In this document: positions 53,205 through 62,398 of the stretch, piece after piece
How positions within the stretch are numbered: position 1 is the stretch's first letter
Layout: every line of letters starts with the position of its first letter
Assembly (NCBI RefSeq): GCF_021172065.1
Contig: NZ_CP087880.1
Coordinates: forward strand, 1,526,583-1,590,582
DNA: 64,000 nt
Source of the DNA: Pseudocitrobacter corydidari
GTDB lineage: Bacteria > Pseudomonadota > Gammaproteobacteria > Enterobacterales > Enterobacteriaceae
Direction of reading: 5' to 3'
Notes under the pieces: generated by a model
The model's database searches: none
What the model was told of the DNA's origin: nothing
The model's input: the letters and a program-made list of their open reading frames with translations, nothing else
Position numbers and translations under genes: made by a program

Positions 53205-54196
53205 TGCCGTTACTCGATATTCGTAATTTAACCATCGAGCTGAAAACTAACGAAGGCTGGGTGAAAGCCGTTGACCGCGTCAGTATGACGCTGGCTGAAG
53301 GTGAAATTCGCGGCCTGGTTGGCGAATCCGGCTCGGGGAAAAGCCTGATTGCCAAAGCGATTTGCGGCGTTAATAAAGATAACTGGCGCGTCACTGCCGA
53401 CCGTATGCGCTTTGATGATATCGACCTGCTCCGTCTGTCCAACCGCGAGCGCCGCAAGCTGGTCGGTCATAACGTGTCGATGATTTTCCAGGAGCCACAA
53501 TCCTGTCTCGACCCGTCAGAACGCATCGGTAAGCAGCTCAAGCAGAACATTCCCGGCTGGACCTACAAAGGCCGCTGGTGGCAGCGTTTTGGCTGGCGTA
53601 AGCGTCGTGTCATTGAACTGCTGCACCGCGTCGGGATTAAAGATCATAAAGACGCCATGCGCAGCTTCCCGTATGAACTTACGGAAGGTGAATGCCAGAA
53701 AGTGATGATTGCCATCGCCCTGGCGAATCAGCCGCGTTTGTTGATTGCCGATGAGCCGACTAACGCCATGGAACCCACCACGCAGGCGCAGATTTTCCGC
53801 CTGCTGACGCGTCTGAACCAGAACAACAACACCACTATTCTGTTGATTTCGCATGATTTACAGATGCTCACCAAATGGGCGGATAAAATCAACGTTATGT
53901 ATTGCGGGCAAACGGTGGAAACGGCCCCCAGTGAAGATCTGGTGACCATTCCCCATCATCCGTATACGCAGGCGTTAATTCGCGCAATACCTGACTTTGG
54001 AAGCCCGATGCCGCACAAAAGCCGCCTGAATACCATGCCGGGCGCGATCCCCTTGCTGGAGCAGTTGCCAATTGGCTGCCGCCTGGGCCCGCGTTGCCCT
54101 TATGCGCAGCGGGAATGCATAGAAACGCCGCGTTTGACCGGTGCGAAAAACCATCTTTTCGCCTGTCATTTTCCGCTGAACATGGAGAGAGAGTGA
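53204..54196 (+). CDS. sapD: Sap ABC transporter ATPase SapD
   Basis: A 330-residue ATPase of the DppD type with Walker A Gly-Glu-Ser-Gly-Ser-Gly-Lys-Ser (about 40-47) and Walker B Leu-Leu-Ile-Ala-Asp-Glu-Pro (about 180-186). The signature is unusual, Leu-Thr-Glu-Gly-Glu-Cys-Gln in place of Leu-Ser-Gly-Gly-Gln, as in other SapD proteins. A C-terminal Cys-rich segment is typical of the Opp/Dpp ATPases. SapD also supports TrkG/TrkH potassium uptake in E. coli. Confidence 0.95.
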   Translation: MPLLDIRNLTIELKTNEGWVKAVDRVSMTLAEGEIRGLVGESGSGKSLIAKAICGVNKDNWRVTADRMRFDDIDLLRLSNRERRKLVGHNVSMIFQEPQSCLDPSERIGKQLKQNIPGWTYKGRWWQRFGWRKRRVIELLHRVGIKDHKDAMRSFPYELTEGECQKVMIAIALANQPRLLIADEPTNAMEPTTQAQIFRLLTRLNQNNNTTILLISHDLQMLTKWADKINVMYCGQTVETAPSEDLVTIPHHPYTQALIRAIPDFGSPMPHKSRLNTMPGAIPLLEQLPIGCRLGPRCPYAQRECIETPRLTGAKNHLFACHFPLNMERE

Positions 54197-54197
54197 C

Positions 54198-55004
54198 GTG
54201 GTCGAAACATTACTTGAAGTGCGTAATCTGAGTAAAACTTTCCGCTATCGTACTGGCTGGTTTCACCGTCAGACGCTTCAGGCGGTCAAACCGCTCAGCT
54301 TTACGCTGCGCGAAAAACAGACGCTGGCGATCATCGGCGAAAACGGCTCGGGGAAATCGACGCTGGCGAAAATGCTCGCCGGAATGATAGAGCCGACCAC
54401 CGGTGAGCTGCTGATTGACGATCATCCCCTGCACTATGGCGATTACTCCTTCCGTAGCCAGCGTATTCGTATGATTTTCCAGGACCCGTCAACGTCGTTG
54501 AATCCACGTCAGCGAATCTCACAAATTCTCGATTTCCCGCTGCGCCTGAACACCGAGCTTGAAGCGGAGGATCGCCGCAAGCGGATTATTGAAACGCTGC
54601 GTATGGTTGGGCTGCTGCCGGATCACGTCAGCTATTACCCGCATATGCTGGCGCCAGGACAGAAACAGCGTCTGGGGCTGGCGCGCGCATTAATTCTGCG
54701 CCCTAAAGTGATTGTCTGTGATGAAGCGCTGGCCTCGCTCGATATGTCGATGCGCTCACAGCTGGTGAACCTGATGCTGGAGTTGCAGGAGAAACAGGGT
54801 ATTTCATATATCTATGTGACCCAGCATTTAGGCATGATGAAGCATATTAGCGATCAGGTGCTGGTGATGCACCAGGGTGAAGTGGTCGAACGCGGCAGTA
54901 CCGCTGATGTGCTGGCGTCACCGCTGCATGATCTGACTAAGCGTTTGATTGCCGGGCATTTTGGCGAAGCATTAACGGCAGATGCGTGGCGAAAAGACCG
55001 ATAA
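54198..55004 (+). CDS. sapF: Sap ABC transporter ATPase SapF
   Basis: A 268-residue ATPase of the DppF type: Walker A Gly-Glu-Asn-Gly-Ser-Gly-Lys-Ser-Thr (about 46-54), a signature Leu-Ala-Pro-Gly-Gln (about 151-155), Walker B Val-Ile-Val-Cys-Asp-Glu-Ala (about 172-178) and a switch His. GTG is used as start, 1 bp after the sapD stop. Last gene of the operon. ycjD, which follows sapF in E. coli, is absent. Confidence 0.95.
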   Translation: MVETLLEVRNLSKTFRYRTGWFHRQTLQAVKPLSFTLREKQTLAIIGENGSGKSTLAKMLAGMIEPTTGELLIDDHPLHYGDYSFRSQRIRMIFQDPSTSLNPRQRISQILDFPLRLNTELEAEDRRKRIIETLRMVGLLPDHVSYYPHMLAPGQKQRLGLARALILRPKVIVCDEALASLDMSMRSQLVNLMLELQEKQGISYIYVTQHLGMMKHISDQVLVMHQGEVVERGSTADVLASPLHDLTKRLIAGHFGEALTADAWRKDR

Positions 55005-55037
55005 TTGTCAGCCACCCTCGGCAAAGTTTTCACGACC

Positions 55038-55065
55038 AATCCGACAGAGATGAAGTGGTCGGATT
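55038..55065 (+). terminator. Hairpin after sapF
   Basis: An 8-bp perfect stem (55038-55045 with 55058-55065) with a 12-base loop, about 35 bp after the sapF stop. No T-run follows; it overlaps the -35 box of the fabI promoter. A weak terminator or regulatory element. Confidence 0.4.
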
Positions 55066-55092
55066 AACTCTCCCGGCGACTCATGCTAGAAT
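55064..55092 (+). promoter_or_regulatory. fabI promoter
   Basis: TTAACT (55064-55069) and TAGAAT (55087-55092) at 17-bp spacing, with TGC just before the -10 (an extended -10). The leader to the fabI ATG is about 65 bp. A strong candidate for an essential gene. Confidence 0.7.
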
Positions 55093-55163
55093 CGCCGCGA
55101 TTTAACGACGGCTCGCCGTTTTCAGGCAGGTCGCCATAACAATGAATATAAGGATTAAAAGCT

Positions 55164-55952
55164 ATGGGTTTTCTTTCCGGTAAGCGCATTCTGGTGACTG
55201 GCGTTGCCAGCAAACTGTCCATCGCATACGGTATTGCGCAAGCGATGCACCGTGAAGGGGCTGAACTGGCGTTCACCTATCAGAACGAGAAACTGAAAGG
55301 CCGCGTAGAAGAGTTTGCTGCACAACTGAACTCCAGCATCGTGCTGCCGTGTGACGTGGCTGAAGATGAAAGCATCGAATCCCTGTTCACTGAACTGGCG
55401 AAAGTATGGCCGAAATTTGACGGTTTCGTTCACTCCATCGGCTACGCGCCGGCTGACCAGTTAGATGGCGACTATGTTAACGCCGTCACCCGCGAAGGCT
55501 TCAAAATTGCCCACGACATCAGCGCATACAGCTTTGTGGCAATGGCGAAAGCCTGCCGCAGCATGCTGAACCCGGATTCAGCTCTGCTGACCCTGTCCTA
55601 CCTGGGTGCAGAACGTGCGATTCCTAACTACAACGTGATGGGTCTGGCGAAAGCGTCTCTGGAAGCTAACGTTCGCTACATGGCTAACGCTATGGGCCCG
55701 GAAGGTATCCGTGTTAACGCCATCTCTGCGGGCCCGATCCGTACGCTGGCGGCTTCCGGTATCAAAGATTTCCGTAAAATGCTGGCGCACTGCGAAGCGG
55801 TTACCCCGATTCGTCGTACCGTTACCATCGAAGATGTGGGTAACTCTGCTGCATTCCTGTGCTCCAACCTCTCTGCCGGTATCTCTGGTGAAGTGGTTCA
55901 CGTTGACGGCGGCTTCAGCATCGCTGCAATGAACGAACTGGAACTGAAATAA
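55164..55952 (+). CDS. fabI: Enoyl-[acyl-carrier-protein] reductase FabI
   Basis: A 262-residue short-chain dehydrogenase that does the last reduction of each fatty-acid elongation cycle with NADH. Catalytic Tyr146, Tyr156 and Lys163 are present, and the Gly93 position that changes in triclosan-tolerant mutants is the normal Gly. The sequence is almost that of E. coli FabI. AAGGA ribosome site. Monocistronic with its own promoter and terminator. Confidence 0.97.
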   Translation: MGFLSGKRILVTGVASKLSIAYGIAQAMHREGAELAFTYQNEKLKGRVEEFAAQLNSSIVLPCDVAEDESIESLFTELAKVWPKFDGFVHSIGYAPADQLDGDYVNAVTREGFKIAHDISAYSFVAMAKACRSMLNPDSALLTLSYLGAERAIPNYNVMGLAKASLEANVRYMANAMGPEGIRVNAISAGPIRTLAASGIKDFRKMLAHCEAVTPIRRTVTIEDVGNSAAFLCSNLSAGISGEVVHVDGGFSIAAMNELELK

Positions 55953-55960
55953 GTTCTTTA

Positions 55961-55990
55961 CCCTTCCGCTTTGGCGGAAGGGTTTCCCCT
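55961..55990 (+). terminator. Intrinsic terminator of fabI
   Basis: A 9-bp stem (55961-55969 with 55974-55982) with a TTTG loop, followed by TTTCCCCT. Lies 8 bp after the fabI stop. Confidence 0.8.
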
Positions 55991-56147
55991 CCCCCCGTTT
56001 TTCCCTCTGTTATTCCAGTAAGTTATTAATTAGCACCGAACAATATTTTCTCCTATCGCGCGCTTACGCCAGGATATTTATCCATAACGATCCGGTGTTG
56101 CCTCTCATTCTTGCATCGGTTCGCCACTTACCATTCAAGGAATGCCC

Positions 56148-57305
56148 ATGGAGCAACGCCGCGCTTACGGTAAAAGCCACTGGTATCATGAGACCCAGTC
56201 CCGATCGCAACACAGTGATGTTCTGCCCCTTGTGCCTGAAGCCGCCCACGTTGAAGACCGCTTTTTATTAGGGCTACAACTGCCGGAATCGCTGCAACGC
56301 GACTGTACTCCCTGGCTTAACGCCTGCCGGAATCTGGCGAAAGAACTGTTCCCGGATGAAGTCGCCGTCAGCCGCTTACGGACATTCAGCGCCTACGACC
56401 GCCTGAGCAGCGCGCTGACGGTCGCACAGGTCTGCGGGGTACAACGGCTCTGTAATCACTATGCCGCCCGTCTGGCGCCGCTCCCAGGCCCTGATTCGTC
56501 ACGCGAAAGCAACCATCGCCTTGCCCAGATTACCCAGTACGCCCGTCAGCTTGCCAGTTCCCCTTCCGTGATTACGCCCCTGGCACGACAGCAGCTCGAC
56601 GATGTTGGGTTAACCACCTACGACATTATTTTGATCAACCAGATTGTGGGTTTTGTCGGTTTTCAGTCGCGCGTAGTGGCGATATTCCAGGCCCAGCAAG
56701 GGCAACCCGTTCGCTGGATACCCGGCATGCCGACGCAGGAAGATGCCGCTGCTGAGGGGTTCCAGGCGACAGAAAGCGAATGGCTGAGCGATTTGCCCGT
56801 TGTGGATGCGCGTTATGCAAGTAAAACCCAGGCGCAATCGCTGCTGCGCTGGCAATCGCAGCCGACGCTTTCTGCGTTAGCCCCGCTGTTAGCGCACGAG
56901 GAAACAATTCTGGATTGTCTTGGGCAACTGATCGGCACCCTGCCCGCAAATCCTCCCTTGCACGCTCTGGCGGCGCTGGTGCCTGCTCGCATTAATGGCA
57001 GCGTGAGCTGTTTTAATCATTACAGCGCGCAGTGGCAAGGCGCCGGCGGGCTTCCCGATGCCATTCGTAATGGCGATCGCGCCGTGCAGGCGTGGTGTCA
57101 TCAATATCCGCGCGAACAGGCCGTGACCCAGGCTATTGGCCTGTTAACGCGCGCGCCGGACCGTTTTAGCCCTGCGCAATTAGCCTCGCTAACGGAGCAC
57201 GGAGTGAGTGAAGAACAGAGTATCACTCTGCTCGCCTGGAGCGCGCTATTTGGCTGGTTAAATCGGCTGCGGATCGCGCTGAGAAGCGAGCGACAACCTG
57301 CGTAA
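56148..57305 (+). CDS. yciW: YciW, AhpD/carboxymuconolactone decarboxylase-like protein
   Basis: A 385-residue protein. The ATG at 56148 with AAGGA upstream gives the start Met-Glu-Gln-Arg known from E. coli YciW; another ATG two codons earlier is less likely. The sequence is helix-rich and contains two AhpD-like regions (about 40-190 and 230-370), the first with Tyr-Asp-Ile-Ile-Leu-Ile-Asn-Gln-Ile-Val-Gly-Phe-Val-Gly-Phe. Lone cysteines are scattered and no CxxC was seen, so a classical AhpD active site is absent. In E. coli it is under CysB control and affects cysteine metabolism; its reaction is not known. Confidence 0.9.
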   Translation: MEQRRAYGKSHWYHETQSRSQHSDVLPLVPEAAHVEDRFLLGLQLPESLQRDCTPWLNACRNLAKELFPDEVAVSRLRTFSAYDRLSSALTVAQVCGVQRLCNHYAARLAPLPGPDSSRESNHRLAQITQYARQLASSPSVITPLARQQLDDVGLTTYDIILINQIVGFVGFQSRVVAIFQAQQGQPVRWIPGMPTQEDAAAEGFQATESEWLSDLPVVDARYASKTQAQSLLRWQSQPTLSALAPLLAHEETILDCLGQLIGTLPANPPLHALAALVPARINGSVSCFNHYSAQWQGAGGLPDAIRNGDRAVQAWCHQYPREQAVTQAIGLLTRAPDRFSPAQLASLTEHGVSEEQSITLLAWSALFGWLNRLRIALRSERQPA

Positions 57306-57386
57306 AAGGATGAAAGAGCGCTTGCCGCAACAGTGAGAATCGCGTAAAACTGTCAGCCGCTCTTTTGGCCAAGAAAATACATCATT

Positions 57387-59321
57387 ATGCTTCAGGATAA
57401 CCCGCTGCTCGCGCAGCTAAAACAGCAACTTCACTCCCAGACGCCGCGTGCGGAAGGGGTTGTCAAAGGCACGGAAAAAGGTTTCGGTTTCCTCGAGGTC
57501 GATGCGCAGAAAAGCTACTTTATTCCGCCGCCGCAGATGAAAAAAGTGATGCACGGCGATCGCATTATCGCTGTGATCCATTCTGAAAAAGAGAAAGAGA
57601 GCGCCGAACCGGAAGAACTGGTTGAGTCGTTCCTGAGCCGCTTTGTCGGGCGTGTGCACCGCAAAGACGACCGCCTCTCTATCGTTCCCGATCATCCGTT
57701 GATCAAAGATTCTATTCCATGTCGCGCTGAGCGTGGCGTGGATCACGATTTTAAAGAAGGCGACTGGGCCGTTGCAGAAATGCGCCGCCACCCGCTGAAA
57801 GGCGATCGCACCTTCTACGCAGAGCTGACCCAGTTCATCACCTTCGGCGACGATCATTTCGTGCCGTGGTGGGTTACCCTCGCCCGTCATAATCTGGAAA
57901 AAGAAGCGCCTGACGGCGTAGCGACAGAGATGCAGGACGAAGGGCTGGAACGTCGCGACCTTACCGCCCTCAACTTTGTCACCATCGATAGCGCCAGCAC
58001 CGAAGATATGGATGATGCGCTGTATGTGGAAGACGCCGCCGACGGCAAGCTGAATTTAACCGTGGCGATTGCCGACCCAACCGCATGGATTGTCGCAGGC
58101 AGCAAGCTTGATAACATCGCCAAAGTGCGCGCGTTTACCAACTATCTGCCGGGCTTTAACATCCCGATGCTGCCGCGTGAACTGTCCGACGACCTCTGCT
58201 CGCTGCGTGCCAACGTGGTTCGCCCGGTGCTGGCCTGCCGCATGACGCTGGCCGCCGATGGTACCATCGAAGACAATATCGAATTCTTCGCGGCAACCAT
58301 TGAATCGAAAGCCAAGCTGGCCTACGACGATGTTTCCAACTGGCTGGAAAAAACCGGCGAATGGAAACCCGACAGCGAGAATATCGCACGTCAAATCACG
58401 CTGCTGGAACGTTTGTGTCAGCTGCGCAGCGAATGGCGTAAAACCCACGCGCTGGTGTTTAAAGACCGCCCGGACTACCGCTTTGTGCTGGGTGAAAAAG
58501 GCGAAGTGCTGGATATCGTCGCTGAACCCCGCCGCATTGCGAACCGTATCGTCGAAGAGTCAATGATTGCGGCTAACATCTGCGCGGCTCGCGTGCTGCG
58601 TGACAAGCTTGGGTTCGGAATTTATAACGTCCATACCGGTTTTGATCCGGCGAATACGGAAGCGCTGGCGGCGTTGCTGAAAACGCACGACGTCCATGTC
58701 GATCCGGAAGAAGTTCTGACCCTGAATGGCTTCTGTAAGCTGCGTCGCGAGCTGGATGCCCAGCCGTCAGGTTTCCTGGATAGCCGCATCCGTCGCTTCC
58801 AGTCGTTCGCTGAAATCAGTATCGATCCAGGCCCGCACTTCGGTCTGGGGCTTGAAGCCTACGCAACCTGGACTTCCCCGATTCGTAAGTATGGCGATAT
58901 GCTCAATCATCGCCTGCTGAAAGCGATCATTAAGGGTGAAAACGCTGAGCGTCCGCAGGATGATGTGACGGTCCAAATGGCAGAACGTCGTCGCCTGAAC
59001 CGCATGGCGGAACGTGATGTTGCTGATTGGCTGTACGCGCGCTATCTGCACCCGCAGGCGGGCAAAGAGACGCGCTTCGCGGCAGAAATTATCGATATCA
59101 GCCGTGGCGGCATGCGCGTGCGTCTGGTCGACAATGGCGCCGTAGCCTTTATTCCAGCTCCGTTCCTGCACGCCGTGCGTGACGAAATGGTTTGCAGCCA
59201 GGAAAACGGCACCGTACAGATCAAAGGCGAAGTCGCTTACAAAGTGACTGACGTTATCGATGTGACCATCGCCGAAGTGCGTATGGAAACCCGCAGCGTC
59301 ATCGCCCGTCCGGCGGTTTAA
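57387..59321 (+). CDS. rnb: Exoribonuclease II
   Basis: A 644-residue 3'-to-5' exonuclease that degrades single-stranded RNA processively. Cold-shock RNA-binding domains come first (about 1-170), then the RNB catalytic domain with [10 protein letters not shown] (about 201-210, the metal-binding Asp set), Tyr in Tyr-Asn-Val-His (about 413) and a C-terminal S1 domain (about 560-640). Sequence and length match E. coli RNase II. In E. coli the pdeR gene follows rnb closely; here yciZ follows. Confidence 0.97.
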   Translation: MLQDNPLLAQLKQQLHSQTPRAEGVVKGTEKGFGFLEVDAQKSYFIPPPQMKKVMHGDRIIAVIHSEKEKESAEPEELVESFLSRFVGRVHRKDDRLSIVPDHPLIKDSIPCRAERGVDHDFKEGDWAVAEMRRHPLKGDRTFYAELTQFITFGDDHFVPWWVTLARHNLEKEAPDGVATEMQDEGLERRDLTALNFVTIDSASTEDMDDALYVEDAADGKLNLTVAIADPTAWIVAGSKLDNIAKVRAFTNYLPGFNIPMLPRELSDDLCSLRANVVRPVLACRMTLAADGTIEDNIEFFAATIESKAKLAYDDVSNWLEKTGEWKPDSENIARQITLLERLCQLRSEWRKTHALVFKDRPDYRFVLGEKGEVLDIVAEPRRIANRIVEESMIAANICAARVLRDKLGFGIYNVHTGFDPANTEALAALLKTHDVHVDPEEVLTLNGFCKLRRELDAQPSGFLDSRIRRFQSFAEISIDPGPHFGLGLEAYATWTSPIRKYGDMLNHRLLKAIIKGENAERPQDDVTVQMAERRRLNRMAERDVADWLYARYLHPQAGKETRFAAEIIDISRGGMRVRLVDNGAVAFIPAPFLHAVRDEMVCSQENGTVQIKGEVAYKVTDVIDVTIAEVRMETRSVIARPAV

Positions 59322-59333
59322 GCCCGACTAAAC

Positions 59334-59364
59334 AGCGGCTTCGTTAAACGAAGCCGCTTTTCAC
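59334..59364 (+). terminator. Intrinsic terminator of rnb
   Basis: A 10-bp perfect stem (59334-59343 with 59349-59358), 5-base loop and a TTT run. Lies 12 bp after the rnb stop. Confidence 0.85.
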
Positions 59365-59458
59365 TTAATGTTGTATCGTCTGCCATTTTTTTCTCTTCTC
59401 TTTTGCCGCTATTTTTAGCATCATTGATTTCATTCAAATTTCTAAACAGGGTTACACC

Positions 59459-59641
59459 ATGTCCAATCTTGATGCGCATCAGGTTGCTCAACGTATTGAT
59501 ACCGTTCTCGATATCCTGGTGGCAGGTGATTACCACTCTGCAATCAATAACCTGGAAATTCTTAAAGCTGAACTGCTGGCACAAATTGCCGATCAACAAA
59601 ATACGCAAACAGGTCAGCCTAAATCCCCGTGGGAAATCTGA
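59459..59641 (+). CDS. yciZ: YciZ (DUF2555) small protein
   Basis: A 60-residue protein matching E. coli YciZ in pattern: Asp-Ala-His-Gln-Val-Ala-Gln-Arg-Ile, then [21 protein letters not shown], and the conserved Pro-Trp-Glu-Ile end. Helical and soluble. Function unknown. Lies between rnb and yciT, as in E. coli after pdeR. Confidence 0.92.
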   Translation: MSNLDAHQVAQRIDTVLDILVAGDYHSAINNLEILKAELLAQIADQQNTQTGQPKSPWEI

Positions 59642-59705
59642 CACCGCTCACCTTGCGAAAATGCGCCTGCGCGTTTTCGCCCCGACTTTTGATACGTAAT
59701 TAATT

Positions 59706-60455
59706 ATGAATGCCCGACAACAATCCATCCTACAGATGGTTATCGATAAAGGCCGCATGAGCGTCGCCGACCTGGCTAAAATGACCGGCGTCTCCGAGGT
59801 CACCATTCGTCAGGATTTGAACCTGCTCGAGAAAGAGAGCTACCTGCGCCGTACCCACGGCTTTGCGGTTCCGCTGGACAGCGAAGACGTAGAAACCCGC
59901 ATGATGAATAATTTTGCGCTTAAGCGCGAGCTGGCAAGCTTTGCCGCATCACTGGTGCTGCCGGGCGAAACGGTGTTCATCGAAAATGGCAGCAGCAATG
60001 CCCTGCTGGCGCGCACGCTTGCCGAGCAACCTGATATCACGATTATCACTGTCAGCAGCTATATCGCACACCTGCTTAAAGAGATGCCGGCAGAAGTTAT
60101 CCTGCTTGGCGGTATCTACCAGAAGAAAAGCGAAAGCATGGTTGGCCCGCTGACGCGCCAGTACATCCAGCAGGTCCATTTCAGCAAGGCGTTTATCGGT
60201 ATCGACGGCTGGCAGGCTGCAACGGGCTTTACGGGCCGCGACATGATGCGTGCCGACGTAGTGAATGCGGTTCTGGAAAAAGAGTGTGAAGCGATTGCGT
60301 TGAGCGACAGCAGCAAGTTTGGCGTCACCCACGCGTACCCGCTGGGGCCGATGACGAAGTTTAGCCGGGTGATCACCGATGATGGGCTGGCGGCAGAGCA
60401 GCAGGCTCAACTGGAGCGATCCGGGCTGAAGGTGAATATTGTTAAGCGGCCTTAG
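59706..60455 (+). CDS. yciT: DeoR-family transcriptional regulator YciT
   Basis: A 249-residue regulator: N-terminal DeoR winged helix-turn-helix ([16 protein letters not shown], about 18-40) and a C-terminal sugar-phosphate isomerase-like effector domain (Glu-Asn-Gly-Ser-Ser-Asn, Ile-Gly-Ile-Asp-Gly-Trp, Ser-Asp-Ser-Ser-Lys-Phe-Gly). The match and neighbourhood fit YciT, a repressor linked with osmotic regulation. The effector is not known to me. Confidence 0.92.
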   Translation: MNARQQSILQMVIDKGRMSVADLAKMTGVSEVTIRQDLNLLEKESYLRRTHGFAVPLDSEDVETRMMNNFALKRELASFAASLVLPGETVFIENGSSNALLARTLAEQPDITIITVSSYIAHLLKEMPAEVILLGGIYQKKSESMVGPLTRQYIQQVHFSKAFIGIDGWQAATGFTGRDMMRADVVNAVLEKECEAIALSDSSKFGVTHAYPLGPMTKFSRVITDDGLAAEQQAQLERSGLKVNIVKRP

Positions 60456-60468
60456 ACAATTGTGCCGC

Positions 60469-60575
60469 CCCCTCACCCCGGCCCTCTCCCACAGGGAGAG
60501 GGAGAAAACCGCACGAATATTTAAATAGCGCTCGGCCTGTTCCCTCTCCCTGTGGGAGAGGGTTAGGGTGAGGGG
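60469..60575. repeat. Long imperfect inverted repeat downstream of yciT
   Basis: Two arms of about 35 bases (60469-60502 and 60542-60575) are nearly reverse complements: CCCCTCACC plus a run of CCCTCTCCC/GGGAGAGGG elements, giving a long double hairpin with a 39-base AT-rich centre. GC-rich intergenic repeats of this CCCTCTCCC type occur at many sites in enterobacterial genomes. It may terminate yciT. Confidence 0.75.
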
Positions 60576-60856
60576 ATCCTTTCCCCATACAAACATCCAT
60601 TCCTCGTATTGCTCCCCCCACCCCGCTATGAGATTTTTCCGAAGGCCCAATTAGGACTTTTTACCTGTCTAATATGGGATAAAATCGTAGAATTAATGTT
60701 AGCGATATAACAGGAAGTAACTATCACTTGCGTGACTAAGTAACAGTTCTACAACCTGCGCAACATGCTTCACGACATAAGCCGTTTTTATCTCTGGCCA
60801 GCGGCTAAAATTAAAATAGGCTTTTTCCGTGAATCGAATATTCAGGAGAAAATACG
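60576..60856. other. osmB upstream region
   Basis: About 280 bp between the inverted repeat and osmB. The right half is AT-rich and should contain the osmotic and stress-responsive promoters known for osmB in E. coli. I could not assign hexamers with confidence. No reading frame looks supported. Confidence 0.45.
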
Positions 60857-61075
60857 ATGACTTCAATGAACAAAAAAATCACTGCAGCGGTTATTGCTGC
60901 TACTTTAGTAATGTCACTGAGCGCATGTTCAAACTGGTCCAAACGCGACCGTAACACAGCTATTGGTGCTGGCGCAGGCGCGCTGGGCGGTGCAGTATTA
61001 ACTGACGGCAGCACCCTGGGTACCCTGGGCGGCGCGGCAGTCGGCGGGATTATCGGCCACCAGGTGGGCAAATAA
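60857..61075 (+). CDS. osmB: Osmotically inducible lipoprotein OsmB
   Basis: A 72-residue lipoprotein; lipobox Leu-Ser-Ala-Cys at about 20-23. The mature part is the glycine-zipper pattern Gly-Ala-Gly-Ala-Gly-Ala-Leu-Gly-Gly, then Gly-Gly-Ala-Ala-Val-Gly-Gly-Ile-Ile-Gly. Nearly the same as E. coli OsmB. AGGAG ribosome site. Induced by high osmolarity and in stationary phase. Confidence 0.96.
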   Translation: MTSMNKKITAAVIAATLVMSLSACSNWSKRDRNTAIGAGAGALGGAVLTDGSTLGTLGGAAVGGIIGHQVGK

Positions 61076-61106
61076 TTAATCGTCCGTATATTTGAAATAA
61101 GAATTC

Positions 61107-61137
61107 AGGGCCCCGATGTTTATCGGGGCCCTTTTTG
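61107..61137 (+). terminator. Intrinsic terminator of osmB
   Basis: An 11-bp stem (61107-61117 with 61122-61132), GTTT loop and TTTTT after it. Lies between osmB and the convergent yciH. Confidence 0.9.
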
Positions 61138-61141
61138 TTGC

Positions 61142-61468
61142 TTAACCGCCTGCCAGTTTTACTTTCAGCCCTTTAGCTTCGAGTAATGTTTTTAGCAGGT
61201 CGCGTTTATCGCCCTGAATTTCAATCACGCCATCTTTCACCGAACCGCCGCAGCCACATTTCTTTTTCAGCTCTGCGGCCAGTTTGGCCAGCGATTCGTC
61301 ATCCTGATCGATGCCGGTAATCAGGCACACGCCTTTTCCTTTTCGCCCGCTGGTCTGGCGCTGAATACGCACAATGCCATCACCTTTTGGACGTTCGACA
61401 ACGGCCCTGGGTTCGTCGATACGACCGCTGTCGGTGGAGTACACCAGACGGCTATTGGAGTCGCTCAT
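61142..61468 (-). CDS. yciH: SUI1/eIF1-family protein YciH
   Basis: A 108-residue protein with a translation-initiation-factor 1 (SUI1) fold: Gly-Arg-Lys-Gly-Lys-Gly-Val-Cys (about 42-49), Leu-Lys-Lys-Lys-Cys-Gly-Cys-Gly-Gly-Ser-Val-Lys (about 67-78) and a C-terminal helix. The E. coli protein is reported to influence initiation fidelity. Its start shares a base with the pyrF stop (TAATG). Confidence 0.94.
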   Translation of the reverse strand: MSDSNSRLVYSTDSGRIDEPRAVVERPKGDGIVRIQRQTSGRKGKGVCLITGIDQDDESLAKLAAELKKKCGCGGSVKDGVIEIQGDKRDLLKTLLEAKGLKVKLAGG

Positions 61469-62205
61469 TACGCCCCCTTTTGCAGCGAGGCGTTAATGGT
61501 GCGCAGTGTCAACGCCGGGTCCGCGGATTGCGTAACCGGGCGGCCAATCACCATGTAGTCTACGCCGGCTGCCTGCGCCTGTTCAGGCGTCATGATACGG
61601 CGCTGGTCACCCGCTTCACTGCCTACAGGGCGAATACCCGGCGTCACCAGTTTAAATGCCTGCCCCAGCTCCTGCTTGAAGCGCACCGCTTCCTGTGCCG
61701 AGCACACTACGCCATCGAGGCCGCAATCACGGGTCAGTTTAGCCAGTTTGGCGGCATAATCCGCAGGTGACAACGTCACGCCGAGATCCACCAGGTCGCT
61801 GGCTTCCATGCTGGTCAGCACGGTGACCGCAATCAGCAGCGGCGCATCTTTTCCGAATGGCAGTAACGCTTCGCGCGCCGCCGTCATCATGCGCGCCCCA
61901 CCCGATGCATGCACGTTCACCATCCAGACGCCCAGCTCTGCCGCTGCCGCAACGGCATGGGCAGTGGTATTCGGGATATCGTGGAATTTCAGGTCCAGGA
62001 AGATATCAAAGCCACGCTGCTGTAAATCACGCACGAACTGCGGGCCAAACAGCGTGAACATCTCTTTTCCGACTTTCAGACGGCAGTCGCGCGGGTCGAT
62101 CCGATCGACAAAAGCGAGCGCTTTATCGCGGTTATCGTAATCGAGAGCAACAACAACGGGAGAGGATGTGACAATACGGGAAGAAGATGAAGCAGTAGAC
62201 GTCAT
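61468..62205 (-). CDS. pyrF: Orotidine 5'-phosphate decarboxylase
   Basis: A 245-residue TIM-barrel enzyme for the last step of UMP synthesis. The catalytic motif [10 protein letters not shown] (about 71-80) is intact. Upstream it is separated from lapB by 193 bp with its own promoter; downstream it is coupled to yciH as in E. coli. Confidence 0.97.
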   Translation of the reverse strand: MTSTASSSSRIVTSSPVVVALDYDNRDKALAFVDRIDPRDCRLKVGKEMFTLFGPQFVRDLQQRGFDIFLDLKFHDIPNTTAHAVAAAAELGVWMVNVHASGGARMMTAAREALLPFGKDAPLLIAVTVLTSMEASDLVDLGVTLSPADYAAKLAKLTRDCGLDGVVCSAQEAVRFKQELGQAFKLVTPGIRPVGSEAGDQRRIMTPEQAQAAGVDYMVIGRPVTQSADPALTLRTINASLQKGA

Positions 62206-62398
62206 GACCAGACCTTCTTGTTGATGGGCGCCCGGCTATTCAGGCGCAGAAAAGGTAAACGGCGAGCATTCTACCTGCGAGTGGGACAAATTGACAGGCG
62301 CGATTCGCCCTGCCGAGCCTTACGTGCTCGATGCTGAATTTGCGAGGGGTAAAAAACCGAAGAGTATGTTGTAACTAAAGTGGGCGTTTTTTTAAATA

